Below, piece after piece: positions 1 to 8,650 of a DNA stretch of 64,000 nucleotides (its first letter is position 1; every line of letters starts with the position of its first letter). The DNA comes from Pseudarthrobacter siccitolerans (GTDB lineage Bacteria; Actinomycetota; Actinomycetes; Actinomycetales; Micrococcaceae): the NCBI RefSeq assembly GCF_001046895.1, contig NZ_CAQI01000027.1:114929-178928 (forward strand), in the 5' to 3' direction. The notes under the pieces are model-generated. The model saw only the letters and a program-made list of their open reading frames with translations. It searched no databases and had not been told where the DNA came from. The position numbers and the translations under genes were made by a program.

Positions 1-455
1 TCCTCGGGCGGGAAGAGCGGGTCCCCGGCCCGCTGGGCAAGCTCTTCCGCGTCCTGGACACAAAGGGAATGCGCCGCAAAGCCAAGGATGAGCTCACCCG
101 GCTCGGCATCTCCACCCTCCAGGACGTCACCGTCCCGGTCGAGAACCTCTCCGGCGGCCAGCGCCAGGCCGTTGCCGTGGCCCGTGCCGCGGCGTTCGGT
201 TCCAAGGTTGTTGTGCTGGATGAGCCGACGGCGGCGCTGGGCGTGCGCGAATCCAACCAGGTCCTGCAGCTGGTCCGGGACCTCCGGGACCGCGGCCTGC
301 CCGTCATCCTGATCAGCCACAACATGCCCCACGTGTTCGACGTGGCGGACCGGATCCACATCCAGCGCCTCGGCAAATGCGCGGCCACCATCACCCCGCA
401 GTCCCACAATATGACCGATGCAGTGGCAATCATGACCGGCGCGGCCACCGCCTGA
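1..455 (+). CDS. Sugar ABC transporter ATP-binding protein (3' part only)
   Basis: The reading frame is open from the left edge (first full codon at base 3), so this is the C-terminal end of an ABC ATPase. The ABC signature (NLSGGQRQAVAVARA), Walker B with D-loop (VVVLDEPTAALG) and the H-loop His (VILISHN) are all visible; Walker A lies outside the window. The sequence around the signature and the short tail resemble the single-ATPase sugar importers of the FrcA/RbsA type. A PfkB sugar kinase follows, so fructose or a related monosaccharide is the likely substrate, which is inference. A strong hairpin directly downstream suggests the transporter transcript largely ends here. Confidence 0.85.
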   Translation, partial: LGREERVPGPLGKLFRVLDTKGMRRKAKDELTRLGISTLQDVTVPVENLSGGQRQAVAVARAAAFGSKVVVLDEPTAALGVRESNQVLQLVRDLRDRGLPVILISHNMPHVFDVADRIHIQRLGKCAATITPQSHNMTDAVAIMTGAATA

Positions 456-472
456 TCAGCTGCTTGCCCCGA

Positions 473-512
473 CGTCAGTCCGCGGACCAGGTCACCGGTC
501 CGCGGACTGACG
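473..512 (+). terminator. Hairpin after the ABC ATPase gene
   Basis: Two perfectly complementary 16-base arms (473-488 and 497-512) flank an 8-base loop, 18 bases after the ATPase stop codon. No T-tract follows, so it is either an intrinsic-like terminator of the kind common in actinobacteria or a 3'-end stabilising hairpin. Confidence 0.6.
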
Positions 513-558
513 CCGCTTGAACAGCCCCACCCCATCAGCTCCCCACGAGAGACAGACC

Positions 559-1518
559 ATGGATTACCTCACAACAGCCCGGCAGGACACTCACCCGACA
601 CTTGACGTCACTGTCGTAGGCGAAGCGCTGATCGACGTGGTCACAACCTCAAATGGCCAGGTGGAACACCCGGGCGGCTCGCCGGCCAACGTCGCTTACG
701 GACTCGGCCGCCTCGGCGTCAGCACAGGTCTGCTCACGGCCATCGCCCCCGACGCCCGGGGGACCGCCATCGAAAACCATCTCCTCAGCGCAGGAGTCAC
801 ACTCCTGCCCGGCTCAAAATCCCTCACCCGGACACCGTCGGCAACAGCAACCCTCGCGGAGGACGGCTCGGCCACGTACGAGTTCGATATCTCCTGGGAC
901 CTGGCCCCCACGCCGCCGGCGTACTTCCCCAAAATCCTGCACACGGGATCCATCGCCACCTTCCTCAGCCCAGGCGCCAGCGCCGTAAAGGCCCTGCTCG
1001 AACAGGCCCACCGGCACTGCATGATCACCTACGACCCCAACATCCGGCCGGCCCTCCTCGGCAGCCACACGGAAGCGAAAGCGATCTTCGAAGAGCTCGC
1101 GGCCCTCACCGACGTGGTCAAACTCAGCGACGAGGACGCCCGGTGGCTGTACCCCCGGAAAAGCCTGGACGAAACCGCAGCGCACATCCTCGGACTGGGC
1201 ACCCGGTTGACCGTCATTACGAAGGGCGCTGATGGTTCGCAATTCACCACAACCGCCGCCACCATCAGCATCCCCGCCGTGAAAACGACGGTTGCAGACA
1301 CCATCGGCGCCGGCGACTCCTACATGTCCGCCCTGATCCTGGGCTTCCTCACCCGGGGAACCGAAGGCTTCGCCCCGGCGGTCCTGGAGCAGCTCGGACA
1401 CACCGCAGCTGCCGCCGCGGCCATCACCGTCCAGCGCCCGGGAGCCAACCCACCGACCCTTGAGGAACTGAACGCCGCACTCGAAGCCAACGCTCCGGCT
1501 CAGTACGCGGGGGCCTGA
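559..1518 (+). CDS. PfkB-family carbohydrate kinase (probable fructokinase)
   Basis: This 319-residue protein would phosphorylate a sugar, probably fructose, with ATP in the cytoplasm. It has the PfkB N-terminal signature (GGSPANVAYGLGRLGV), the opening strand VVGEALIDVV, and the C-terminal signature DTIGAGDSYMSALILGF, whose Asp in the GAGD motif is the catalytic base of the family. The ATG at 559 is preferred over an in-frame TTG at 517, because the TTG sits only four bases after the upstream hairpin and lacks a ribosome-binding site. The position behind a sugar ABC transporter fits import followed by phosphorylation. Exact sugar specificity cannot be read from the sequence. Confidence 0.85.
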   Translation: MDYLTTARQDTHPTLDVTVVGEALIDVVTTSNGQVEHPGGSPANVAYGLGRLGVSTGLLTAIAPDARGTAIENHLLSAGVTLLPGSKSLTRTPSATATLAEDGSATYEFDISWDLAPTPPAYFPKILHTGSIATFLSPGASAVKALLEQAHRHCMITYDPNIRPALLGSHTEAKAIFEELAALTDVVKLSDEDARWLYPRKSLDETAAHILGLGTRLTVITKGADGSQFTTTAATISIPAVKTTVADTIGAGDSYMSALILGFLTRGTEGFAPAVLEQLGHTAAAAAAITVQRPGANPPTLEELNAALEANAPAQYAGA

Positions 1519-1566
1519 GGCACCTCAACAGGGGGCTGGTCCTGCCACTATTTTTCGGCGCGGTCT

Positions 1567-4410
1567 TCAGGCCTTGAGTTGTAGCGGATCCTTCGCCTGG
1601 GCGGGCTGGGCTTTCCCGGCCTGCCCGCCCGCGCTGGAGACCGGCTTCACCCGCCGGAGGGCCGCGAGGATGGCACGGCCCACAACGGCAATACCGGTGA
1701 TGGTGGTGATGGCGCGCAGGGTGTCCCAGCCCGCCGTCGACGTCACCAGCGAGTACAGCAGGAAGCTGCTGAGGTTGGTGCCCAACGGCGCCCCCGGCAT
1801 GTAGGAGATGCCGGTGCCGGCGCCCACCGCGAAGGGCCAGAACCACAGGTTGGTCAGCAGGCCGAACAGGTAGGACGCCACCACGCCGTAGCCGGCCAGC
1901 ATCCACAGTTCGGCCTTGCCCCGCACCCGGCGGGGGAGCAGGCCGGCGCCCGCGCCCACCCATGCGCAGGCGAAGATCTGGAACGGTGTCCACGGCCCGA
2001 TGCCGCCCCACAAAGCACTCGAGACCGCGATGGTGGCGGCGCCGAGGAGCAGGCCGAAGCGGGCACCGAATGCCCGTCCGGCCAGGATCAGCAGGATAAA
2101 AACCGCCTCCACGCCCCCGACACCGGTACTCGCCACCCGCACCGCGGAACCCACCGCGGCCAGGACGCCGAGCAGCGCCACCGTGTGTGCCGAGCGGACG
2201 GATCCGTCGAGGGACACCACGATGGCCACGACGGCGATGGGCGCCATGGCCAAGGCCGCGTAGGGGAGTGCCGCGGCGGCATCCTGTGGAAGCGCGGCGG
2301 CGAGCAGCGGCCAGCAGAACGCGCCGAGAGCCAGGAGGTTAGCTGCGGCCAGGACGGCCAGCTCAACGGGCCGCGGCATCCGGAGGCGGGGCTTCTTCGC
2401 GCCAAAAGAGTCAGCTGGTCCGTCGCTGAACTTTGGTGCTGGGATCCGTGGGGTTGTTGCGGGTTGCGCGGAGAAGGCATCAGCCGGGGCGGCTTCCGTC
2501 TCGGAAGAAGGCGCGACGCCGTCACTCATCGGGAGGATCCGCGCACCAAGGCCGGGGGCAAAGTTTAGGTCATGAGTGGCGATCAGGACGGCAGTGCCGG
2601 CGTCCGCTGCGGCCCGGAGTGCTGCCGAGACTGCTGTGCGTGCGGCCGGGTCGAGTCCGCGGGTGGGCTCATCGATCAGGAGCACCTGCGGATCGTCCAT
2701 GGTCTGCAGGGCGATGGCAAGGATCCTGCGCTCTCCTGCGGAAAGGTCGCGGGGATGCTCGTGCCCGATGGGAATGGCGTCTCCGCGGAGCCGGGCCAGA
2801 TGCGAAGCTGCTGTGCCGGGCGCGGGCTGGATGCCGCCTTTTCGCCTGGCCTGGCGCCGCTCGGCGGCGCGAAGCTCTCCCGCGACAGTATCCCTGGTGA
2901 AGAGGTCGTCTGAGGTGTCCGGCACCAGGGCGACCCGACCGCCATCGGCCGTGCCGCCGTCGTACGTAGTTGATCCGCCCGTACTTTCACCGAGAGCGAG
3001 CGCCACGAGAAGGGAGGACTTCCCAGCCCCGTTCGGCCCTACCAGGGCTACCACTTCACCGCGGTGCAGGGTCAGGGACGCGTCGCGCACCAGCGGTTTG
3101 CCCTTTCGGTGCACCGCGAGGTTGGTCGCGGTCAGCACGGGCGGAACGTCTGCTGTCTCATCCGGCGATTCGCGCACCTCAACAGGGCGGGAAGGGGAGG
3201 GGGCAGCGCTGGGGACGAGGGCGCCGTCGCTGATGGTCCACCAGGAATCGGCAACAGGCACAAGTGCTTCCGCCCGGTGCTCGGCCACGATGACACAGAC
3301 ACCGGCGTCGCGGGCGAGGGCATGAAGTACCGAGATGACGCGTGCGCGGGCTGCAGTATCAAGGTCGGCCAGGGGTTCATCCACCAGCAGCAGCGCCGGA
3401 TAATCCACCACGGCGGCGGCGATGGCCACGAGGGTCGCCTCGCCCGCGGAGAGGGTGCTGAGGTTCCGGTCCAGCAGCGCCGTCACGCCAATCCGCTCGG
3501 CCACGTCCTGCACGCGGGCCTTCGTGGCAGCGGATGGCATGCCGCGCAGTTCAAGGGCGAGGGAGATTTCGTCCCGGACCCGGGTGCTGGCAAAGGCGGC
3601 GCGGGGGTTCTGCAGGACCACGCCGAGGTGGCGGGCGGTATCGCGCGGCGGAGTGGTGGCGCGGTTCGCCCCGGCGACGTGGACGGTGCCGGAAATGCCG
3701 CCGCCGTCGACGTGGGAGAGGAGACCGGCGATACCCCGGAGGATGGTGGACTTGCCGGAGCCGGTGGGTCCGGTAATGACGGTGATGGAGCCCCTGGCGG
3801 GGGTGAAGCCGGCGACGTGGACGGCTGCGTCACCAATGCGGAACTGGGCGTCCCGGACGAGAAGCGGAGCTTCGAAACCGCTGTCAGGCTGCTGGGCCGC
3901 CCGGCTTCCGAAGCCGCGCAGTTCCAGGGCAGCGGCAACCCTGCTGGCGTGTTCCAGGGTGCGCTCGAGTACGGGCACCAGGGCGCGGGGGCCGAAGCGC
4001 TCGCCCCGTAAACGGAACGCCAGGCGTACGGAGGTGACGGCGTCGGCCAGGGCTGGGAGTGCGGCCCAGGCCACCACAAGCATCCGGGCTATGCCCTGCA
4101 TGGGGCCGCGGCGGGCCAGGAACACGAAGCCGCGGGCCACGTCCACCCAGGCGTTGAGCAGGCCGAAGCCGACGAACAGTCCGGCAATGGGAAGGGCGGA
4201 CAGGACCGCCGCCCACAACCCGGGCCCGGAGACCGGACCGAGGAAGACTACATGGGCGTACGGGGCCGGCAGCCGCATGGCCGGCAGGTCGAGCAGGATG
4301 GGCGAGCCAAGGCCCGCGCCATTGAAGAGAACGCGGTAGATGACCCGCGCCGCGATGAACACGACGGCCAGAGCAATGCCGGCGCGCAGCGGCGCGGGTC
4401 GGAAGGTCAT
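1567..4410 (-). CDS. Single-polypeptide ECF transporter (EcfT-EcfA-EcfA-S fusion)
   Basis: This 947-residue protein joins every part of an energy-coupling-factor vitamin importer in one chain. Residues 1-200 form an EcfT-like transmembrane part ending in the coupling motif ALELRGFGSR. The first ATPase follows (Walker A GPTGSGKST near 214, signature LSAGEATL, Walker B LLLVDEPLADLD). The second ATPase has Walker A GPNGAGKSS near 458, signature LSAGERRI and Walker B LLIDEPTRGLD. Roughly 660-930 is a hydrophobic S-component-like domain with GIGPWTPFQIFACAWVGAG. The ATG at 4410 overlaps the upstream lipoprotein stop by four bases (ATGA), so the two are translationally coupled. The order T-A-A-S fits the cobalamin-type ECF systems of actinobacteria, but the substrate is inferred only from the DUF4430-like partner. 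Confidence 0.85.
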   Translation of the reverse strand: MTFRPAPLRAGIALAVVFIAARVIYRVLFNGAGLGSPILLDLPAMRLPAPYAHVVFLGPVSGPGLWAAVLSALPIAGLFVGFGLLNAWVDVARGFVFLARRGPMQGIARMLVVAWAALPALADAVTSVRLAFRLRGERFGPRALVPVLERTLEHASRVAAALELRGFGSRAAQQPDSGFEAPLLVRDAQFRIGDAAVHVAGFTPARGSITVITGPTGSGKSTILRGIAGLLSHVDGGGISGTVHVAGANRATTPPRDTARHLGVVLQNPRAAFASTRVRDEISLALELRGMPSAATKARVQDVAERIGVTALLDRNLSTLSAGEATLVAIAAAVVDYPALLLVDEPLADLDTAARARVISVLHALARDAGVCVIVAEHRAEALVPVADSWWTISDGALVPSAAPSPSRPVEVRESPDETADVPPVLTATNLAVHRKGKPLVRDASLTLHRGEVVALVGPNGAGKSSLLVALALGESTGGSTTYDGGTADGGRVALVPDTSDDLFTRDTVAGELRAAERRQARRKGGIQPAPGTAASHLARLRGDAIPIGHEHPRDLSAGERRILAIALQTMDDPQVLLIDEPTRGLDPAARTAVSAALRAAADAGTAVLIATHDLNFAPGLGARILPMSDGVAPSSETEAAPADAFSAQPATTPRIPAPKFSDGPADSFGAKKPRLRMPRPVELAVLAAANLLALGAFCWPLLAAALPQDAAAALPYAALAMAPIAVVAIVVSLDGSVRSAHTVALLGVLAAVGSAVRVASTGVGGVEAVFILLILAGRAFGARFGLLLGAATIAVSSALWGGIGPWTPFQIFACAWVGAGAGLLPRRVRGKAELWMLAGYGVVASYLFGLLTNLWFWPFAVGAGTGISYMPGAPLGTNLSSFLLYSLVTSTAGWDTLRAITTITGIAVVGRAILAALRRVKPVSSAGGQAGKAQPAQAKDPLQLKA

Positions 4411-4958
4411 GCCTTGGGGGCGGCCGGTTCGCCGTCGACGGTGTAGAGCAGTTCCAGGCTCTCTCCGGGGCTTACCTTCAAGGTGGCGACGCCTTCCTGG
4501 GCGTAGCCCCACTCACCGGAGGCCGGCTTGACCCACAGCGACCAGTAGGCGAAGGCAGCGGACATGTCCTTGCATTCCTCGCGGTAGGTGCCGCCCTTGT
4601 GCTTGATGTCGAAGTCGGCGGCGGGGACGCCGTTCACGCGGCACACCGCGTCGGGGTACTTCGTGCTGCCCTCGGTCTTGATGTCGGCCTCTTCGAGAAC
4701 CGTGGAAGCTACGGTTGGTCCGTCCACGGGCACGCATACGGACTTGTCGGCGGCGGCCTGCTTTAGCGAACCGGAATCGACGATTACTTTCACGCCGGTG
4801 CAGGGACCGTCGGAGGCGCTGGGGGAGGAGGCTGCCGAGGAAGCCGGGTCGGAGGCAGCAGGCTGGGTGGCCGGCGCGGAGCAGGCGGCGAGGGAAAACA
4901 GGAGACCGGCGGCGGCGAGGGAGCTCGCGGCGGCGGTACGCATCTTAGTCAAAGTCAC
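4407..4958 (-). CDS. DUF4430-like lipoprotein coupled to the ECF transporter
   Basis: This exported protein of 183 residues has a signal peptide ending in the lipobox LAAC, then a Ser/Ala/Pro-rich linker, and a folded domain. The domain carries two cysteine pairs and the pattern YWSLWVKPASGEWGYA followed by a VSPGESLELLYTVDG strand. That pattern resembles DUF4430, the fold shared with the C-terminal half of eukaryotic cobalamin carriers. Its stop codon overlaps the start of the ECF fusion gene, so it probably delivers or senses the same ligand at the outer face of the membrane; cobalamin is the best guess, as inference. The GTG at 4958 is the longest start; ATG at 4943 gives an equally good signal peptide. 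Neither has a clear ribosome-binding site. Confidence 0.7.
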   Translation of the reverse strand: MTLTKMRTAAASSLAAAGLLFSLAACSAPATQPAASDPASSAASSPSASDGPCTGVKVIVDSGSLKQAAADKSVCVPVDGPTVASTVLEEADIKTEGSTKYPDAVCRVNGVPAADFDIKHKGGTYREECKDMSAAFAYWSLWVKPASGEWGYAQEGVATLKVSPGESLELLYTVDGEPAAPKA

Positions 4959-5047
4959 TTGTCAAGGGTAGGACGTTGCCTGGTCGAATCCGGATGCGAT
5001 CGCGTTGTGTGACGTTAGTTCTCAAGCCGGATGAAGCGGGCCCTTTA

Positions 5048-5518
5048 TTACAGGGACAACTCCATAAAAACGCTGTTGGGATCCAGGGTGTAGCCGGCGA
5101 ACGGCGGGCACTCGGTGAAGCCGTTCCGGGCGTACAGCCGCCTGGCAGGGGCGAAGTACTCCTCGGTTCCGGTCTCGAGGTAGACGCGCCTGAGTTCCCG
5201 GGCGCGGGCATCGTCGAGGATGTGCCGGAGCATCAGGGTGGCTACGCCCCGGCCGCGTGCGCCCGCTGTGGTGCGCATGGACTTGATCTCGCCAGCCAGC
5301 GCCCCGATTGGGGGATCCAGGAGCTTGAGTGCGCCGCACCCCAGCAGGCCGCCGTCCTCGCGGGCCGTCCAGAAGGTGATCGATGGCCCGGATAAGGCGG
5401 AGTGGTCCAGGGCATGGACGCTTTCGGCCGGGGAGGTGGCGTACATGTCCGCCAGGTGTTCGCTGAGGAGCTGACGGACGTCGGCCCGTGCGGGGTCGTC
5501 CCGGTTAATGGAAATCAT
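5048..5518 (-). CDS. GNAT-family N-acetyltransferase
   Basis: The 156-residue protein shows the GNAT fold signature. The acetyl-CoA pyrophosphate loop is ARGRGVATLMLRHILDDAR, preceded by the GEIKSMRTT strand, with the C-terminal ETGTEEYFAPARRLYARNGF segment where acetyl-CoA contacts and the Tyr acid usually sit. It probably transfers an acetyl group to a small-molecule amine. The sequence resembles the YafP/PaiA-like acetyltransferases that end with 'F.Y..dp.S.fMel.L'. The ATG at 5518 starts a standard-length domain; the reading frame stays open upstream by chance. It stands alone between the ECF lipoprotein and an oppositely oriented SRPBCC gene, so no substrate can be proposed. Confidence 0.85.
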   Translation of the reverse strand: MISINRDDPARADVRQLLSEHLADMYATSPAESVHALDHSALSGPSITFWTAREDGGLLGCGALKLLDPPIGALAGEIKSMRTTAGARGRGVATLMLRHILDDARARELRRVYLETGTEEYFAPARRLYARNGFTECPPFAGYTLDPNSVFMELSL

Positions 5519-5693
5519 CGGCTCAAATCTACCGGCTGACACTGCGGAATCCTCAAGCCGGGCGGGGGAATTCCGAGGGGCTGGACCCCGGCAGCGGCCG
5601 GATTTATGGTGAAAAGGTGGCGGCTGCCTGACTGGCAGGAGAGCCAGTGCTGCCGGTCCGCTGTTGCGGCCGTCCGTCACGAGGAGGAAGCAG

Positions 5694-6167
5694 ATGGAAC
5701 ACGTTGAAGAGACAGTTGACGTCGCAGTTCCGGTGCGGACCGCGTACAACCAGTGGACCCAGTTCGAGTCCTTTCCGCAGTTTATGTCCGGAGTGGAGTC
5801 CGTGACCCAGCTGACCGACACCACCAACCACTGGGTCACCAAGGTGGGTGGTGTCCGGCGGGAATTCGATACCGAAATAGTCGACCAGGAACCGGACGAC
5901 CGGATCGCCTGGCGCAGCACCGACGGCAAGTCCCACGCCGGAATCATCAGGTTCACGCCGCTGGATCCCAACCACACGAAGGTCAAAGTCCATTTCGAAT
6001 GGGCGCCGGAAACCCTGACTGAAAAGGCAGGCGCGGCGCTGAAGATCGACGAGATGCAGGTAAAGGCCGATATGCGGAAGTTCAAGGCCTTCATCGAATC
6101 GCGCGGCACCGAAACCGGCGGCTGGCGCGGAGAAGTCCAGGACAGCGGCCCCACCGGGCAGTTCTAG
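5694..6167 (+). CDS. SRPBCC / polyketide cyclase-dehydrase family protein
   Basis: This 157-residue cytoplasmic protein has the START/SRPBCC beta-grip layout. An N-terminal strand (VDVAVPVRTAYNQWTQFESF) leads into FPQFMSGVESV, then EPDDRIAWRST and a long C-terminal helix. Such domains form a hydrophobic cavity for lipids or polyketides; in stand-alone actinobacterial members the ligand is unknown. The start is the ATG at 5694, eight bases after a strong GAGGAGG site, which rules out the upstream TTG at 5664. A family A hairpin follows 42 bases after the stop. It converges on the aldo/keto reductase gene. Confidence 0.8.
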   Translation: MEHVEETVDVAVPVRTAYNQWTQFESFPQFMSGVESVTQLTDTTNHWVTKVGGVRREFDTEIVDQEPDDRIAWRSTDGKSHAGIIRFTPLDPNHTKVKVHFEWAPETLTEKAGAALKIDEMQVKADMRKFKAFIESRGTETGGWRGEVQDSGPTGQF

Positions 6168-6208
6168 CAGTGCCCCGGCGACGGGGAAGCGACCCATCAC
6201 CAACAGAC

Positions 6209-6244
6209 AGCGGACGACGGCGGGTGGCTCCCGCCGTCGTCCGC
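6209..6244. repeat. Family A hairpin, copy 1
   Basis: An inverted repeat built on CGGACGACGGCGGG pairs with its complement around a short loop. It lies between the converging SRPBCC and aldo/keto reductase genes, where it could end transcription from both sides. No T-tract is present on either side. Confidence 0.8.
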
Positions 6245-6270
6245 TCACCTCAATGTGGGGGCGTAAGGGG

Positions 6271-7350
<1,080 letters not shown>

Positions 7351-7465
7351 TTAAAACGGGTTCTGGCAGGACCTCCCTTAAGCGAGCGGTAACATCATCA
7401 GCAAGCCACCATAGCGGTGTCCGCTGCCTGCCGGGTTGGCAATCGTGGGTCTTGAAAGGGGAGCA

Positions 7466-8467
7466 GTGCGCGCAACAGTCAAGGACGTCGCGCGCCGCGC
7501 CGGTGTGTCACCGAAAACGGTTTCGAATGTGATGAATGGCATCGTTCCGGTGAGTGAAGCCACCCGGCTGAAAGTGGAGCAGGCCATCCTCGATCTGGAT
7601 TACGTGCCCAACCTCTCCGCCCGGGGGTTGCGCAATGGCCGGTCCGGTGTCATTGCGCTGGCCTTGCCTGACCTGGCAACGCCCTACTCGGCAGAAATTG
7701 CCCACAACATCGTCGAAGTGGCGCACGAGCAGGGCTGGGTGGTGCAGATCGAGGAAACCGGCTCCGACCCCCACCGCGAACACGAACTTATGGTGCGCGC
7801 CCGCACCAACCTCATCGACGGGCTGATCCTCAACCCTGTGGTGCTGGATGAGAGCGCCGTCCAGGTGGGCGTTGCCCTTCCGCCCGTGGTCCTGCTCGGC
7901 GAGGTCACACAGAAGCTCGCCGACCGGGTGTTCGTGGACAGCTTCGCGGCAGCGCGGGACATGACGTTGGCCCTGGCCAGGCCGGGGCGCCGCCGGATCG
8001 CCATCCTGGGAACCACCCAGGGCAGGGGATCGGCCGCGGCGATCCAGAGAACCCAAGGCTATGAAGAAGCGTTGCGGATCCTCGGCGTGGACCGGGACGA
8101 GTCGCTGCTGATTCCCTGCGAAAAATGGACGCCGGAAACTGCTGCCGAAGCACTGGCGGCCTACCTGGACTCGCATCCGCTTCCGGAGGCTTTGTTCTGT
8201 TTCACCGATTCCATGGCTATCGGCGCACTGAGCGTGCTCTGGAAGAAGGGCCTTCGGATTCCGGCGGACATTGGCGTGGCAGGCTTTGATGACATTGCCG
8301 ACGGCCGCTATGCCGTCCCTTCGTTGACCACCGTTTCCTTTGACAAGCGCGCGGTTGCCACGGAAGCCCTGCGCCTCCTGACGGAGCGGATGGCGGACCG
8401 GGGCCATGAACAGCGCCTGGTTCCCATCGACTACAGCATTGTGGAGCGGGACAGCAGCCGGGGCTGA
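7466..8467 (+). CDS. LacI-family transcriptional regulator
   Basis: This 333-residue repressor has an N-terminal helix-turn-helix with hinge helix (VKDVARRAGVSPKTVSNVMN, then YVPNLSARGLRNGRSG) and a periplasmic-binding-protein-like sensor domain ending in GVAGFDDIADGRYAVPSLTT. It most likely controls the downstream arabinoside uptake and hydrolysis genes and releases DNA on binding a sugar. The GTG at 7466 follows AAAGGGGAG with good spacing and starts right at the HTH, so it is preferred over the upstream TTG at 7436. Two palindromes lie between this gene and the solute-binding protein gene, one inside the predicted promoter, as expected for a local repressor. Confidence 0.88.
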   Translation: MRATVKDVARRAGVSPKTVSNVMNGIVPVSEATRLKVEQAILDLDYVPNLSARGLRNGRSGVIALALPDLATPYSAEIAHNIVEVAHEQGWVVQIEETGSDPHREHELMVRARTNLIDGLILNPVVLDESAVQVGVALPPVVLLGEVTQKLADRVFVDSFAAARDMTLALARPGRRRIAILGTTQGRGSAAAIQRTQGYEEALRILGVDRDESLLIPCEKWTPETAAEALAAYLDSHPLPEALFCFTDSMAIGALSVLWKKGLRIPADIGVAGFDDIADGRYAVPSLTTVSFDKRAVATEALRLLTERMADRGHEQRLVPIDYSIVERDSSRG

Positions 8468-8484
8468 AACGGGAGCCGGCGCTC

Positions 8485-8506
8485 AAATTGTTGGCGCTAA
8501 CAATTT
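8485..8506. promoter_or_regulatory. Candidate LacI-type operator, upstream site
   Basis: The 22-base near-palindrome has 8-base perfect arms (AAATTGTT / AACAATTT) around a GCGC centre with one mismatched pair. It lies 18 bases after the regulator's stop and just upstream of the predicted -35 box of the arabinoside operon. It could be an auxiliary operator or an activator site. Confidence 0.5.
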
Positions 8507-8509
8507 TCC

Positions 8510-8538
8510 TTGCAGGCACCATTACATCGATGTAATGT
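8510..8538 (+). promoter_or_regulatory. Promoter with embedded operator for the arabinoside operon
   Basis: A -35 box TTGCAG (8510-8515) and a -10 box TAATGT (8533-8538) are 17 bases apart. The perfect 16-base palindrome ATTACATCGATGTAAT (8521-8536), with the central CG typical of LacI-family sites, covers the spacer and most of the -10 box. Binding there would block RNA polymerase. Confidence 0.6.
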
Positions 8539-8650
8539 GAGACGCGCGTCACTCCCCCGAAGCCTCGGCTGCAGGAACGTGGTGCGCCGGAACCGGAATT
8601 TTGAGTAACAAGTACTGACCTTTCAGCGGACCCATCCAAAGGAGTGATTG

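Noticed and set aside
814..1401. A 195-codon antisense frame in the sugar kinase gene
   Set aside because: It is glycine-rich shadow coding with no start site and no match to any family pattern.
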